From: Clostridia bacterium
Lineage (GTDB): Bacteria > Bacillota > Clostridia > Christensenellales > Borkfalkiaceae
Direction: 5' to 3'
DNA length: 35,288 nt
Assembly: GCA_021204585.1 (NCBI GenBank)
Contig: JAJPZC010000127.1
Coordinates: 1 to 35,288 of the forward strand
Made by a program: the position numbers and the translations under genes. Below the pieces are notes generated by a model. That model had not been told where the DNA came from and did no database searches. It saw only the letters and a list, made by a program, of their open reading frames with translations. Below are positions 18,462 to 27,079 of this stretch, piece by piece (position 1 is the first letter of the stretch; each line of letters starts with the position of its first letter).

Positions 18462-18638
18462 AAAAGAGCCTGTTCCGTATCCGGGGACAGGTTCTTTTTT
18501 TGCTCTCATACCGGGTCTGAAGAGCCGCCAAACTGGCTACATGAAAATCAGCCTCCGTAAAAACTGCCGTATATATGTACAATACGGCCAGGTTTTGAGA
18601 CCTGGCGGCCAATTGTAAGGTATACATTGCAATCAGCC
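18462..18638. repeat. 177-bp direct repeat R, right copy
   Basis: Aligns end to end with 16976-17152. Confidence 0.93.
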
Positions 18639-18650
18639 GGAAACCCTTAA

Positions 18651-18690
18651 GTACATCCAGGACTGAGGGCCCTGGATACTCCCATACTTC
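18651..18690 (-). pseudogene. degenerate duplicate of the 3' end of the ASCH gene
   Basis: gtacatccaggactgagggccctggatactcc versus atacatccaggactgcggtgccctggatactcc at ~18852-18884. Confidence 0.65.
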
Positions 18691-18779
18691 CGCTTTAATT
18701 CAACTTGTTCAGATTCTATCATTATCCAGTCCTCTGGCTGCTATAATATGACTTTAAGACAATGCTGTCAGCAAAAATT

Positions 18780-18810
18780 ATCTCAAATTATCTCAAATTA
18801 TCTCAAATAT
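18780..18810. repeat. three tandem copies of a 10-bp unit (atctcaaatt)
   Basis: atctcaaattatctcaaattatctcaaata read directly. Confidence 0.9.
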
Positions 18811-18845
18811 ACAATGGCATTGTAAATCAAAAATCAGCCGTACTC

Positions 18846-19253
18846 TCACAGATACATCCAGGACTGCGGTGCCCTGGATACTCCTGTGGCCTTGAGCTCA
18901 ACAGGCTCTTCATATGCCGTTATGCGGCCCAGAAGGAAGGCATGGGCAATCTCTTGGCCGTGGAAATACTGCCTGTATGCGGCCTCTGTAAGGCCTCCCA
19001 GAGCTTTTGTGCGCTCCCACAGCTCCTCCACGGGGAGCTCCAGAAGCCCTATGACCTCTGCCTCTCCCATGATATGCTTTGCGGGTGCGGTCTCGTATAT
19101 AAGCATCCTGGAGACAGGGCGCCGGGGCACGGAGCGGCGGTATTCGCATGTCTTGGTGCCGTTTAAAATAGCCCGGGCATATGCCGGGCGGACGGATATG
19201 AGTATGGTGCTTTTGAGGCCCTCTACGGGCGTTGGATCTTGCATAAGTCTCAT
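18846..19253 (-). CDS. ASCH domain-containing protein
   Basis: STILISVRPAYARAILNGTKTCEYRRSVPRRPVSRMLIYETAPAKHIMGEAEV. Confidence 0.88.
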   Translation of the reverse strand: MRLMQDPTPVEGLKSTILISVRPAYARAILNGTKTCEYRRSVPRRPVSRMLIYETAPAKHIMGEAEVIGLLELPVEELWERTKALGGLTEAAYRQYFHGQEIAHAFLLGRITAYEEPVELKATGVSRAPQSWMYL

Positions 19254-19263
19254 GAAACAGGCT

Positions 19264-20127
19264 TCAGGCCAGGCCTAAAGCAACCATTATAGCATTAACG
19301 ATGATGCCTGCCAGGATGGCTGTGAGGTACAGGACTACGATAAGGATTATGTTCCTGCGGATCTTCTTGCCGTTGGACAGAAGGACCACGAGGCCGAGGC
19401 CTGCGTTGCAGCAGAGGCCTGCCACCATTGAGCCGAACATGATGCCGCCGTTCACGAAGGCGCCCGTTATGATGACGCTGGAGGCGCATGTGGGTATGAG
19501 GCCTACGAGGGCGGTGACTATGGGCTGCACGTAGGGGCCGCCTATGAAGGAAGAGGCTATGGTGTCCTCGCCTATGGCCTCTATAATGTAGCCGAAGGCG
19601 ATGTTGACCACAAGGAGCCAGAAGGCAATCTTCAAGGCCTGCCAAAGGGGCGAGACGAGATAGTTGTACACGTTCCCTTCATCCGGCTTTGCCGTAAGAC
19701 GGGCGTGCACAAAGCGCTCCAGGGGCATCTCCTGCAAGGTTTCCTTGCGCATGACGGCGTTGGCTATGTAGCCTACAAGGATGGCGAAGACGAACTTGAT
19801 GGCAAGGAGCGGCAGGACGGACTTGATGCCCTCGCTGTCTCCGAGGAGGACTACCAGTGCCTCGTCTGACGTGGAGATGAAGACTGCGAGGATTGTGCCT
19901 GTGCGGATGATGCCGGAGTCATAGAGTTTTGCGGCCATGACAGAAAAACCGCACTGAGGCACAAGGCCTGTGGCGGCTCCTACCACGGGAGCTATGTATC
20001 CCTGCATGACTTTGCGGCTGCGAAGGAGTGCCGTCCTGTTCTCTATTATCTCTATAAGGATATAGACAATGAATAGGAATGGCAGGACGTTGACGGTGTC
20101 CAGCAGCGCATCCGTGAAAATTTCCAT
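19264..20127 (-). CDS. putative manganese/arsenic efflux-type permease
   Basis: GAATGLVPQCGFSVMAAKLYDSGIIRTGTILAVFISTSDEAL and PIVTALVGLIPTCASSVIITGAFVNGGIMFGSMVAGLCCNAGLG internal repeats. Confidence 0.8.
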   Translation of the reverse strand: MEIFTDALLDTVNVLPFLFIVYILIEIIENRTALLRSRKVMQGYIAPVVGAATGLVPQCGFSVMAAKLYDSGIIRTGTILAVFISTSDEALVVLLGDSEGIKSVLPLLAIKFVFAILVGYIANAVMRKETLQEMPLERFVHARLTAKPDEGNVYNYLVSPLWQALKIAFWLLVVNIAFGYIIEAIGEDTIASSFIGGPYVQPIVTALVGLIPTCASSVIITGAFVNGGIMFGSMVAGLCCNAGLGLVVLLSNGKKIRRNIILIVVLYLTAILAGIIVNAIMVALGLA

Positions 20128-20134
20128 CCGTCCA

Positions 20135-20183
20135 TAAAAAATCCGGCGTCACAACAATTGTAATATGGTGCTGCAGCCGGATT
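20135..20183 (-). terminator. rho-independent terminator or possible attenuator between the ABC ATPase and the permease gene
   Basis: Minus strand AATCCGGC (20183-20176) and GCCGGATT (20147-20140) followed by TTTTTTATGG, ending close to the permease ATG at 20127. Confidence 0.65.
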
Positions 20184-20238
20184 GAAACTCAAATATCTTT
20201 CGCATATCCCCCGCTGTTTCGCTGCGGGGCCTGTCTTG

Positions 20239-21501
20239 CTACTTCTTCTTTTTGGCCTTGGGGGCAAGCTGCTTCAAAATCTCGCGCTCCTCAACGAAGG
20301 ACTTTGGCATCCTGTCTGCATCCGCATGCTTGGTCTTCTGGTACCCCTCGTCTTTTGCAAGGATGGTAAGCCTCGTTTCGCCGTCAAAGAGATACAGGTG
20401 CTCCGTATCCGTGTTGACCTGGATCTCGTGGTCCTTGAAAGGAGCCCCTTCGTCCCAGTCTCCGGACCAGTTCGCGCCGACTTCCTTGAACTTGACCTTC
20501 ATTATGTTGCGTCCTGCGGAGCACTCCGTATAGATGGCGTTGCCTGCGTACTCGTTCTGTATGGCCGTGGCCTTGAACATGCCGCCCTCTTCCACTATCT
20601 GCGTGTCCTCCGGACGGAGTCCTAAGATAACCTTCCTGTCCTTGTCCAGATAGTCCTCCAGGTTCTCTATCCTGGCCTTTATCTTGTCGCTTACGGGAAT
20701 GTCCCCGAAGTCACACCGTACCACAATCTTGCCGTCCTCTGCGGATGCAAGGGTGGCGTTGAAGATGAAGTTTATGGTGGGCTGGCCTATGTAGAATGCC
20801 ACGTATGAGTTGGCGGGATAGTCGTACAGGTTGGCAGGAGTGTCCACCTGCTGCACGAATCCTTCACGGAGGATTACTACCCTTGTAGCGATGGCAAGGG
20901 CATCCTGCAGGTTCCTTGTGGCGTATATGTACGGGGCCTTGGTCCTCATCTGCAGGTTGATTATGATATTGAGCATCTCGGCACGGAGCTTGGTGTCCAG
21001 GCCGGACAGGGGCTCATCGAACATGAACACTTGGGGCTCACGCACCAGGGCACGGCCGAAGGCCACCTTGAGCTTTTCCGACGCAATGAGGTTCTTGGGC
21101 TTCTTGTACAGAAGATCCGAGATGCCAAGTATCTGGGACACCACTCTGACCCTCTCTTCAATGAGCGTCTGGGGAGCCTTCCTTACCTTGAGGCCGAATG
21201 CAAGGTTGTCAAATATTGTGTCGCTGGGGAAGAGCGTGTCTCCCTTGAACACGACGGACACGTCCCTGGCCTTGGGCTCAAGGCTTGTGACATCCTTGCC
21301 GTTTATCTGTATAGTTCCCGAAGACGTGTCATCCAGGCCGGATATGAGACGTATAAGCGTACTCTTGCCGCTTTTTTCCTGTCCCACAACGACAACGAAC
21401 TCATTCTCATCCACTTCCAGATTGAAGTCCGTAATAGCCGGCACGCCAGAGGGGTATATCTTATTGACCGCAGTAAGCTTGAGACTGCTCATAACCTGCA
21501 C
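20239..21501 (-). CDS. MalK/UgpC/MsmX-like ABC ATPase with degenerate Q-loop, signature and H-loop motifs
   Basis: MalK-like throughout (SLKLTAVNKIYPSG...FDEPLSGLDTKLRAEM...GFVQQVDTPANLYDYPAN), with Walker A GQEKSGKST and Walker B VFMFDEPLSGLD. LSGGQ is replaced by LIASE. Confidence 0.88.
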   Translation of the reverse strand: MQVMSSLKLTAVNKIYPSGVPAITDFNLEVDENEFVVVVGQEKSGKSTLIRLISGLDDTSSGTIQINGKDVTSLEPKARDVSVVFKGDTLFPSDTIFDNLAFGLKVRKAPQTLIEERVRVVSQILGISDLLYKKPKNLIASEKLKVAFGRALVREPQVFMFDEPLSGLDTKLRAEMLNIIINLQMRTKAPYIYATRNLQDALAIATRVVILREGFVQQVDTPANLYDYPANSYVAFYIGQPTINFIFNATLASAEDGKIVVRCDFGDIPVSDKIKARIENLEDYLDKDRKVILGLRPEDTQIVEEGGMFKATAIQNEYAGNAIYTECSAGRNIMKVKFKEVGANWSGDWDEGAPFKDHEIQVNTDTEHLYLFDGETRLTILAKDEGYQKTKHADADRMPKSFVEEREILKQLAPKAKKKK

Positions 21502-21744
21502 CTCTTACCTGCAAGATTAGCTGTAATAGCATAATAGCACAAAACTTTCCTTTTGACCACACTTTCAACGCCCCTTTTCCATATAAAATGCCTCCGGCAG
21601 CAAATTTTCATGCGCCGTCCAGCCGCCGGGCTTGTATAGCCGCTGCCGGGCATATACAGCCGCCGCCGGATGCCGTGCTTGTACTGTTGCCTTCGCCGCC
21701 TTCGCACGGGCGATAGTCTCCGGCCACATCCTGCTGCATGTACA

Positions 21745-21786
21745 GAAACAGCTCCCATGGCGCTTGGCGCTGCGGGAGCCGTTCTT
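21745..21786. terminator. strong inverted repeat, probable terminator (possibly bidirectional)
   Basis: agctcccatggcgct-tggcgctgcgggagc followed by cgttctttt. Confidence 0.5.
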
Positions 21787-21817
21787 TTCATATATGAAGG
21801 GGTGATATTCTCAACCT

Positions 21818-21958
21818 GACTGAAGCTGCAGGTTGGATTACCGGACTGAAACTGCTGCAGGTTGGATTACCGGACTGAAACTGCTGCGGGCTGGATTGCC
21901 GGGCTGATGTCGCTGCAGGCCGGATTGGCGGGCTGATGTCGCTGCGGGCCGGATTATT
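21818..21958. repeat. 29-bp tandem repeat, four copies plus a partial leading copy
   Basis: ggactgaaactgctgcaggttggattacc and variants at 21843, 21872, 21901 and 21930; the last overlaps the stop codon of the 21954 CDS. Confidence 0.9.
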
Positions 21959-23996
21959 CCACGGCCTTGAGGCTCTTGTTCATGTCCACGAAGGCGATCT
22001 TCTTGCCAAGCATGAGGGTTACTATGCAGGTGAAGAACATAAGCAGGGCTATGCCCACTATCCACCAGAACCAGGTGAAGCTGGCAAGGGTTCCCATGCC
22101 GATGACGGAGAACAGAAGAAGGATTAAGGGAACGGAGAGAGGCAGACCGAACAGGATGCCTATGAGCGTGTCTATGTACACTTCCTTGTATATGTAATTG
22201 GAGACTTCAAAGTCCACATAGCCCAGGACTTTGAGAGATGCAAGCTCCCTTTCCCTCTCGCTGATGTTTATATTCGTGAGCGTGTATACAACGAGTACGG
22301 ACAGGAGGCCAGCAAAGACTACAACCACCACGGAAACGCCGGTTATGGCAGCGGAGGCTATGCCGCCGAACAGGCACAGGTCCAGAAGTGAGAGGCCAAC
22401 CATAACCAGGGCTGTGGCTATTGCCACGGAGACTACAGTCATGGTGAAGCGCAAAGGATACCGGAGAACGTTGCGGACCGTGGACTTCTGGTTGAATGAG
22501 AGCTTGTTCCAGATGGCCGGGAAGTACTCCAGGAACACCTTCTTGCCGGCTTTGGGGGTCTTCGGCCTCAGAAGGTCCGCAGGCTTCTCTTTTGTTTCCT
22601 TCATACCTGCCCAGATGGTGCCGCCCAGTGTGGCCACTACTATCACGGCGGCCGTTATGAGGAAGAACAGCAGGCCGGAATATACTGTTGAGGCAGGCAT
22701 TGCGAGGCAGTAATTGAATATGAAGTATATGAGCGATGAAAGGCCCATGCCTACGAAGTACCCGCCTGCTACTCCCACGGCCAGGGCTGCCATGGCGAAC
22801 AGCACGTACTTGGAAATGATGTTGCCGGAAGAGTATCCGAGGGTCTTGAGGCAGGCTATCTGGTTCCTTTCCTCCTCCACGAGGCGGGACATGGTGGAAA
22901 GGACAATGAGCACGGTGACAAGCAGGAAGACAACCATCATGATGTACCCTATGCCCTTGACGTCCTTTGCGTACGTGTACATGGACAGGAAGGAATAGTT
23001 CTCGCTGAGGGTTATGAACTGCACATCGTCTCCTATGGCCTCTGCAAGGGATGCGGTGTCTGCATCTATCTCGGCGTCATACTCGCTGCTGAAGGCGTCA
23101 AAGACGGTGCGGTCTATTAGCGTTGCGTACATGTCCATGGTGCCAAGCAGGGGCCCTGCGGAGAGGCCCGTGAGGCCCGTTATAACCTGCTGCATTGCAG
23201 GGCTGTACCCTTCAAGAGAGATCTCCGGGATGTATGAAGACGGCAGATACAGGATGTTCTGGAGGTCTATAAGGTCATTGGCTGCGGTGACAGATACGGG
23301 GGTGTCCGAATCCAGCCCGTTGAGATAGCTGGGCTCTCCGTCCAGGGCGAACGTGAGGGGCGAAGCCCACTCCTGCGATGCCGTTACGTCCAGGTCTGTG
23401 TATGTGAGAAGCTCACCGAGGTACTGCCTGGAGGTGTCATCCAGGCCCTCCGTTGAGCCGTTCTGCCTTGAGAGCTGGTCCAGGATGTCTATAAAGTCCA
23501 GGTGGATGGTCTCAAGGGCGCTGTATCCTGTGATGGCATTGTCTGCCGTCTCAAAGGCAACGGGGTTGGATGCGTTCCCTGCGGCATCATATACGGCTTC
23601 TGTCTCAGGGGTGTTGACGGTCATGTTGTCTGCGGAAAGGCCGTCATTGAGAGAGTCTAAGAAGTACAGGCGGGTGAGCTGCCCGTACGGGTTGTCTTCT
23701 GTCTTGTTGATGTATACGTCTATTGAGGCGCCTGTCTCCACGCAGGAGAAGAGACCTGTGTCCTCTGCGGCCCGGATCTGGTCCTCCGTAAACCCGGAGT
23801 CCGATGTGCTCTTGGCGATGAAGTCTGACACGTTCTGGGCCTGGTAATATGAGGTCATGGACGTGGTCATCTTGGTCCCTGCGGAGCCTAAGCCGGATAT
23901 GAAGCCTACAGCAATTAACACTATGAGTATTACTGAAATGAACCTTGCGGCATGCTGCTTGAACATCCGCGCAAGTGTCTTGAAATACGTTTTCAT
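21954..23996 (-). CDS. FtsX/MacB-type ABC transporter permease (paralogue 1)
   Basis: N-terminal TM plus large extracytoplasmic domain plus FtsX-like TM blocks (VEEERNQIACLKTLGYSSGNIISKYVLFA; ISERERELASLKVLGY). Confidence 0.88.
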   Translation of the reverse strand: MKTYFKTLARMFKQHAARFISVILIVLIAVGFISGLGSAGTKMTTSMTSYYQAQNVSDFIAKSTSDSGFTEDQIRAAEDTGLFSCVETGASIDVYINKTEDNPYGQLTRLYFLDSLNDGLSADNMTVNTPETEAVYDAAGNASNPVAFETADNAITGYSALETIHLDFIDILDQLSRQNGSTEGLDDTSRQYLGELLTYTDLDVTASQEWASPLTFALDGEPSYLNGLDSDTPVSVTAANDLIDLQNILYLPSSYIPEISLEGYSPAMQQVITGLTGLSAGPLLGTMDMYATLIDRTVFDAFSSEYDAEIDADTASLAEAIGDDVQFITLSENYSFLSMYTYAKDVKGIGYIMMVVFLLVTVLIVLSTMSRLVEEERNQIACLKTLGYSSGNIISKYVLFAMAALAVGVAGGYFVGMGLSSLIYFIFNYCLAMPASTVYSGLLFFLITAAVIVVATLGGTIWAGMKETKEKPADLLRPKTPKAGKKVFLEYFPAIWNKLSFNQKSTVRNVLRYPLRFTMTVVSVAIATALVMVGLSLLDLCLFGGIASAAITGVSVVVVVFAGLLSVLVVYTLTNINISERERELASLKVLGYVDFEVSNYIYKEVYIDTLIGILFGLPLSVPLILLLFSVIGMGTLASFTWFWWIVGIALLMFFTCIVTLMLGKKIAFVDMNKSLKAVE

Positions 23997-24008
23997 GCCG
24001 CCCTCCTT

Positions 24009-24944
24009 TTACCATTCCAGCTGATCCACGGGCATGGGGTTGGGGTTGTCCTCTATGGACTCCACCTGCCCGGATCTTACGTATATTACCTTGTCCGCTA
24101 TCTCACGGATTGCGGAATTGTGCGTTACAACCACTACCAGCTTGTTGTGCTTTTTTGAGATGTTGTACAGGAGCTCCAGTATGTTCTTGCCCGTCTTGTA
24201 ATCCAGGGCGCCTGTGGGCTCATCGCAAAGAAGCAGTTTGGGATTCTTCGCTATGGCGCGGGCTATGGACACCCTCTGCTGCTCTCCGCCGGAAAGCTGC
24301 GCCGGGAAGTTGTTCATGCGCTCCTCAAGGCCTACGTTCGTGAGCACCTCTGCGGGATCCAGATGGTTCTTGCATATCTCCACCGCTATCTCTACGTTCT
24401 CAAGGGCCGTTAAGTTAGGCATGAGGTTGTAGAACTGAAAGACGAAGCCTACGTCATTGCGCCTGTAGTACGTAAGACCCTTGCGGTCCAGCTTGGTTAT
24501 GTCCTTCCCGTCCAGCACAATATCCCCGGATGTGGCATTGTCCATGCCTCCGAGAAGGTTAAGCAAGGTTGTCTTGCCTGCGCCGGAGGAGCCCAGCACT
24601 ACTACGAACTGGCCGTTCTCCAGGTCAAAGGAGACGTCCCTTAGTGCATCTACGACAATATCTCCGGTGACGTACTGCTTTCCTACGCCCCGGAGTGAGA
24701 GAAACCCTCTGTCTTCTGTATCATCTGCCGACGGATCCAGGCCCGCCATTTCATCTGTCTTCTCTGGATCCAGGCCCGCCTTGCCACGGCGTATCTTTCT
24801 CGTTCCCATCACTTCAGCCTGCTCCTGTTTTCCTTCCGCAGCAATCCCGGCTGCGGCCAGCTCCTCTTCCTTCTGTGCGGAACCCTTTCCGCACCCGGAG
24901 CCGTTCTCTTTATTGGAATCTCTTAAACCAAATATACGCTTCAT
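24009..24944 (-). CDS. MacB/LolD-type ABC transporter ATPase (paralogue 1), with long N-terminal extension
   Basis: [56 protein letters not shown]. The start could be internal. Confidence 0.93.
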   Translation of the reverse strand: MKRIFGLRDSNKENGSGCGKGSAQKEEELAAAGIAAEGKQEQAEVMGTRKIRRGKAGLDPEKTDEMAGLDPSADDTEDRGFLSLRGVGKQYVTGDIVVDALRDVSFDLENGQFVVVLGSSGAGKTTLLNLLGGMDNATSGDIVLDGKDITKLDRKGLTYYRRNDVGFVFQFYNLMPNLTALENVEIAVEICKNHLDPAEVLTNVGLEERMNNFPAQLSGGEQQRVSIARAIAKNPKLLLCDEPTGALDYKTGKNILELLYNISKKHNKLVVVVTHNSAIREIADKVIYVRSGQVESIEDNPNPMPVDQLEW

Positions 24945-25231
24945 ATATTATTGTATCCTCCGCCTGTCACCAGCTCAAGTTACAACTTATCATGAAATGT
25001 CACGACTTTTTCATACACCCATGACACAGATGCCCGTCATCCGTCCCGCGCGGGGCCCGTGCATGTCATTCCTTGCCTCAAGTTCCGGCGCCATTGTGCG
25101 CCTCTCTGGCCGTGCGAATCAAATGCCTCCACCCAAATGGGCAAAATGCCACTCAAATGGAAAGAAACCGGCAGCTTTTTCTGCCGCTGAGACAGTTCAG
25201 TCCCTCAAACGGCGCATTCAGACATGAACAG

Positions 25232-25260
25232 TTGTCATTTGGCATAAGGCGTGGTATAGT
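25232..25260 (+). promoter_or_regulatory. promoter TTGTCA (25232-25237), 17 bp, TATAGT (25255-25260)
   Basis: Six nt separate the -10 from the queH ATG (25267), predicting a leaderless transcript. Confidence 0.65.
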
Positions 25261-25266
25261 ATTCGC

Positions 25267-25854
25267 ATGAACAGGCCCAATTACAATGAGATATGCATGA
25301 AGACCGCAGAGGAACACAGGGGCAGCAGGCTTCTTTTGCACTGCTGCTGCGCCCCCTGCTCTTCCGCATGCATGGAGAGGCTCCATGAGTACTTCCGTAT
25401 CACGGCCCTGTTCTACAACCCCAACATAGAAGACCCGGAATACACCCACAGGAAGAATGAGCTCATACGCCTTTTGAAGGAGACCGGATGGGCGGACATT
25501 ATGGAGTGCGACAGCCCCACGGGCGAGTATTATGACGCCGTACGGGGCTTAGAGGGTGAGCCGGAGGGCGGCAAGCGGTGCATGAAGTGCTTTGAGCTGC
25601 GCCTTAAAAAGACGGCGGAGCTTGCAAACGCAGGCGGATATGACTATTTCACCACCACCCTCACCTTAAGCCCCCTGAAGAACGCTGCAGCCATAAACGA
25701 GATCGGAGAGAGGGTTGCCCAAGGCGGCAGGGCGAAGTGGCTGCCCTCGGACTTCAAGAAACAGAACGGGTACCTGGAGAGCATAAGGCTCTCTGAACAG
25801 TACAATCTGTACCGGCAAAGCTTCTGCGGATGCGTCTTTTCCAAAAACAGTTGA
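25267..25854 (+). CDS. queH: epoxyqueuosine reductase QueH
   Basis: LLLHCCCAPCSS, YNPNIEDPEYTHRKNE, CMKCFELRL, TTTLTLSPLKN, YRQSFCGCVFS motifs. Confidence 0.93.
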   Translation: MNRPNYNEICMKTAEEHRGSRLLLHCCCAPCSSACMERLHEYFRITALFYNPNIEDPEYTHRKNELIRLLKETGWADIMECDSPTGEYYDAVRGLEGEPEGGKRCMKCFELRLKKTAELANAGGYDYFTTTLTLSPLKNAAAINEIGERVAQGGRAKWLPSDFKKQNGYLESIRLSEQYNLYRQSFCGCVFSKNS

Positions 25855-25879
25855 TAATTAAAACTGCAGGGTATATAAT
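25851..25879 (+). promoter_or_regulatory. promoter TTGATA-17-TATAAT for the carbamoyltransferase gene
   Basis: TTGATA 25851-25856, TATAAT 25874-25879; the -35 overlaps the queH stop. Confidence 0.6.
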
Positions 25880-25997
25880 AGCTACCGTGTGATTCATCCC
25901 CGCTGTGCAGTTTCCGTAGGCTGCATGGCACAAGGCCAGGCCGCAAGCGGCGGCAGGCCCCCTGCATCCGCCCAGTGGAGGACGGAAGGAGACATGT

Positions 25998-26939
25998 ATG
26001 GACATTAACCTGTACACACCGGCGTACCACATAAACCGCAAGCACATCATAAAGCTTACGGACTACTCCACGGAGGAGATATTTGAGCTCCTGTTCGCCA
26101 TACGCTCTCTGAAGGCCAAGTTCATTGCCCATGAGAGCACGGAGAACGTTTTGAAGGACACAACCATAGCCCTCATATTCGGGGACACCTCCATCCGCAC
26201 AAGGTCGGCAATAGAGATAGGCATCCACCAGCTTGGCGGCTACGCCATCAACCTTCCGTACAGCCAGGAGGACATGGAGGCCGGCGAGAACATCAAGGAC
26301 ATAGCGGACGTGCTGTCCCGTTACGGCGTGGGCGCCATAATAACAAGAGGCATCCCGGAAAAGGACCTCATGTCATACTGCGCCATCTCAAAGATTCCCA
26401 TCATCAACTCCTCCAACGCGGACGAGATCCCTTTGCAGACCCTCTGCGACCTCTTCACCATCTGGGAAAAGGTAGGGCACCTTGAGGACGTGAAGCTTGC
26501 ATACGTTGGCAAGGGAGACAACAACGCCGCCTCGCTCATATCCGGAGCCATAAAGTGCGGCATGCAGGTCTCTGTGGCCACTCCTCCGAAGTACCCCATC
26601 AAGCAGGAGAAGATACGCCTCGCCACCCAGTACGGGCCCATCCATATAACCACAGACCCCCACGAAGCCGTGGAAGGCGCAGACATCGTATACACGGACT
26701 GCTACTCATACCACACTCCCCTCACGGACGAGGACAGGAAGTACCTTGCCCCGTACCAGATCAACGAAGAGCTCATGAGAGAAGCCGCCCGCGGCGCATA
26801 CTTCATGCACGCCCTCCCCGCAAACCGCGGCACGGAGGTCACGGAAGCCGTCATAGACGGCCCCCGCAGCATAGTCCTGGACCAGGCATACAACAAGCTC
26901 CACGTGGTCAAGGCCATCCTCGTAATGCTTGTAAAGTAA
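25998..26939 (+). CDS. ornithine carbamoyltransferase-like protein with altered active-site motifs
   Basis: OTCase fold motifs (FGDTSIRTRSAIEIGIHQLGG; VKLAYVGKGDNNAASLISGAIKCGM; HALPANRGTEVTEAVIDGPRS). Confidence 0.85.
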   Translation: MDINLYTPAYHINRKHIIKLTDYSTEEIFELLFAIRSLKAKFIAHESTENVLKDTTIALIFGDTSIRTRSAIEIGIHQLGGYAINLPYSQEDMEAGENIKDIADVLSRYGVGAIITRGIPEKDLMSYCAISKIPIINSSNADEIPLQTLCDLFTIWEKVGHLEDVKLAYVGKGDNNAASLISGAIKCGMQVSVATPPKYPIKQEKIRLATQYGPIHITTDPHEAVEGADIVYTDCYSYHTPLTDEDRKYLAPYQINEELMREAARGAYFMHALPANRGTEVTEAVIDGPRSIVLDQAYNKLHVVKAILVMLVK

Positions 26940-26988
26940 CCATCCCCCGGCCCAAACCGGCCGAAAGACAGCAATATATGAGCCATAC

Positions 26989-27015
26989 AGCGGTGCCACA
27001 AGGCACCGCTTTTTT
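26989..27015 (+). terminator. rho-independent terminator
   Basis: agcggtgcc-acaa-ggcaccgct-tttttc. Confidence 0.85.
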
Positions 27016-27079
27016 CTTGCCAAGAATGAGGATGTTGCCCACACGGAGGCAGAAATGTGCCCGCACTGTAGTGTCGGCT

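Noticed and set aside
20239-21501. Degenerate ABC ATPase motifs caused by sequencing errors
   Set aside because: The ORF is uninterrupted, alignment to the MalK layout is colinear on both sides of each altered motif, and the changes are substitutions rather than indels.
21818-21958. 29-bp repeats as a CRISPR array
   Set aside because: Units abut head to tail with no spacers.
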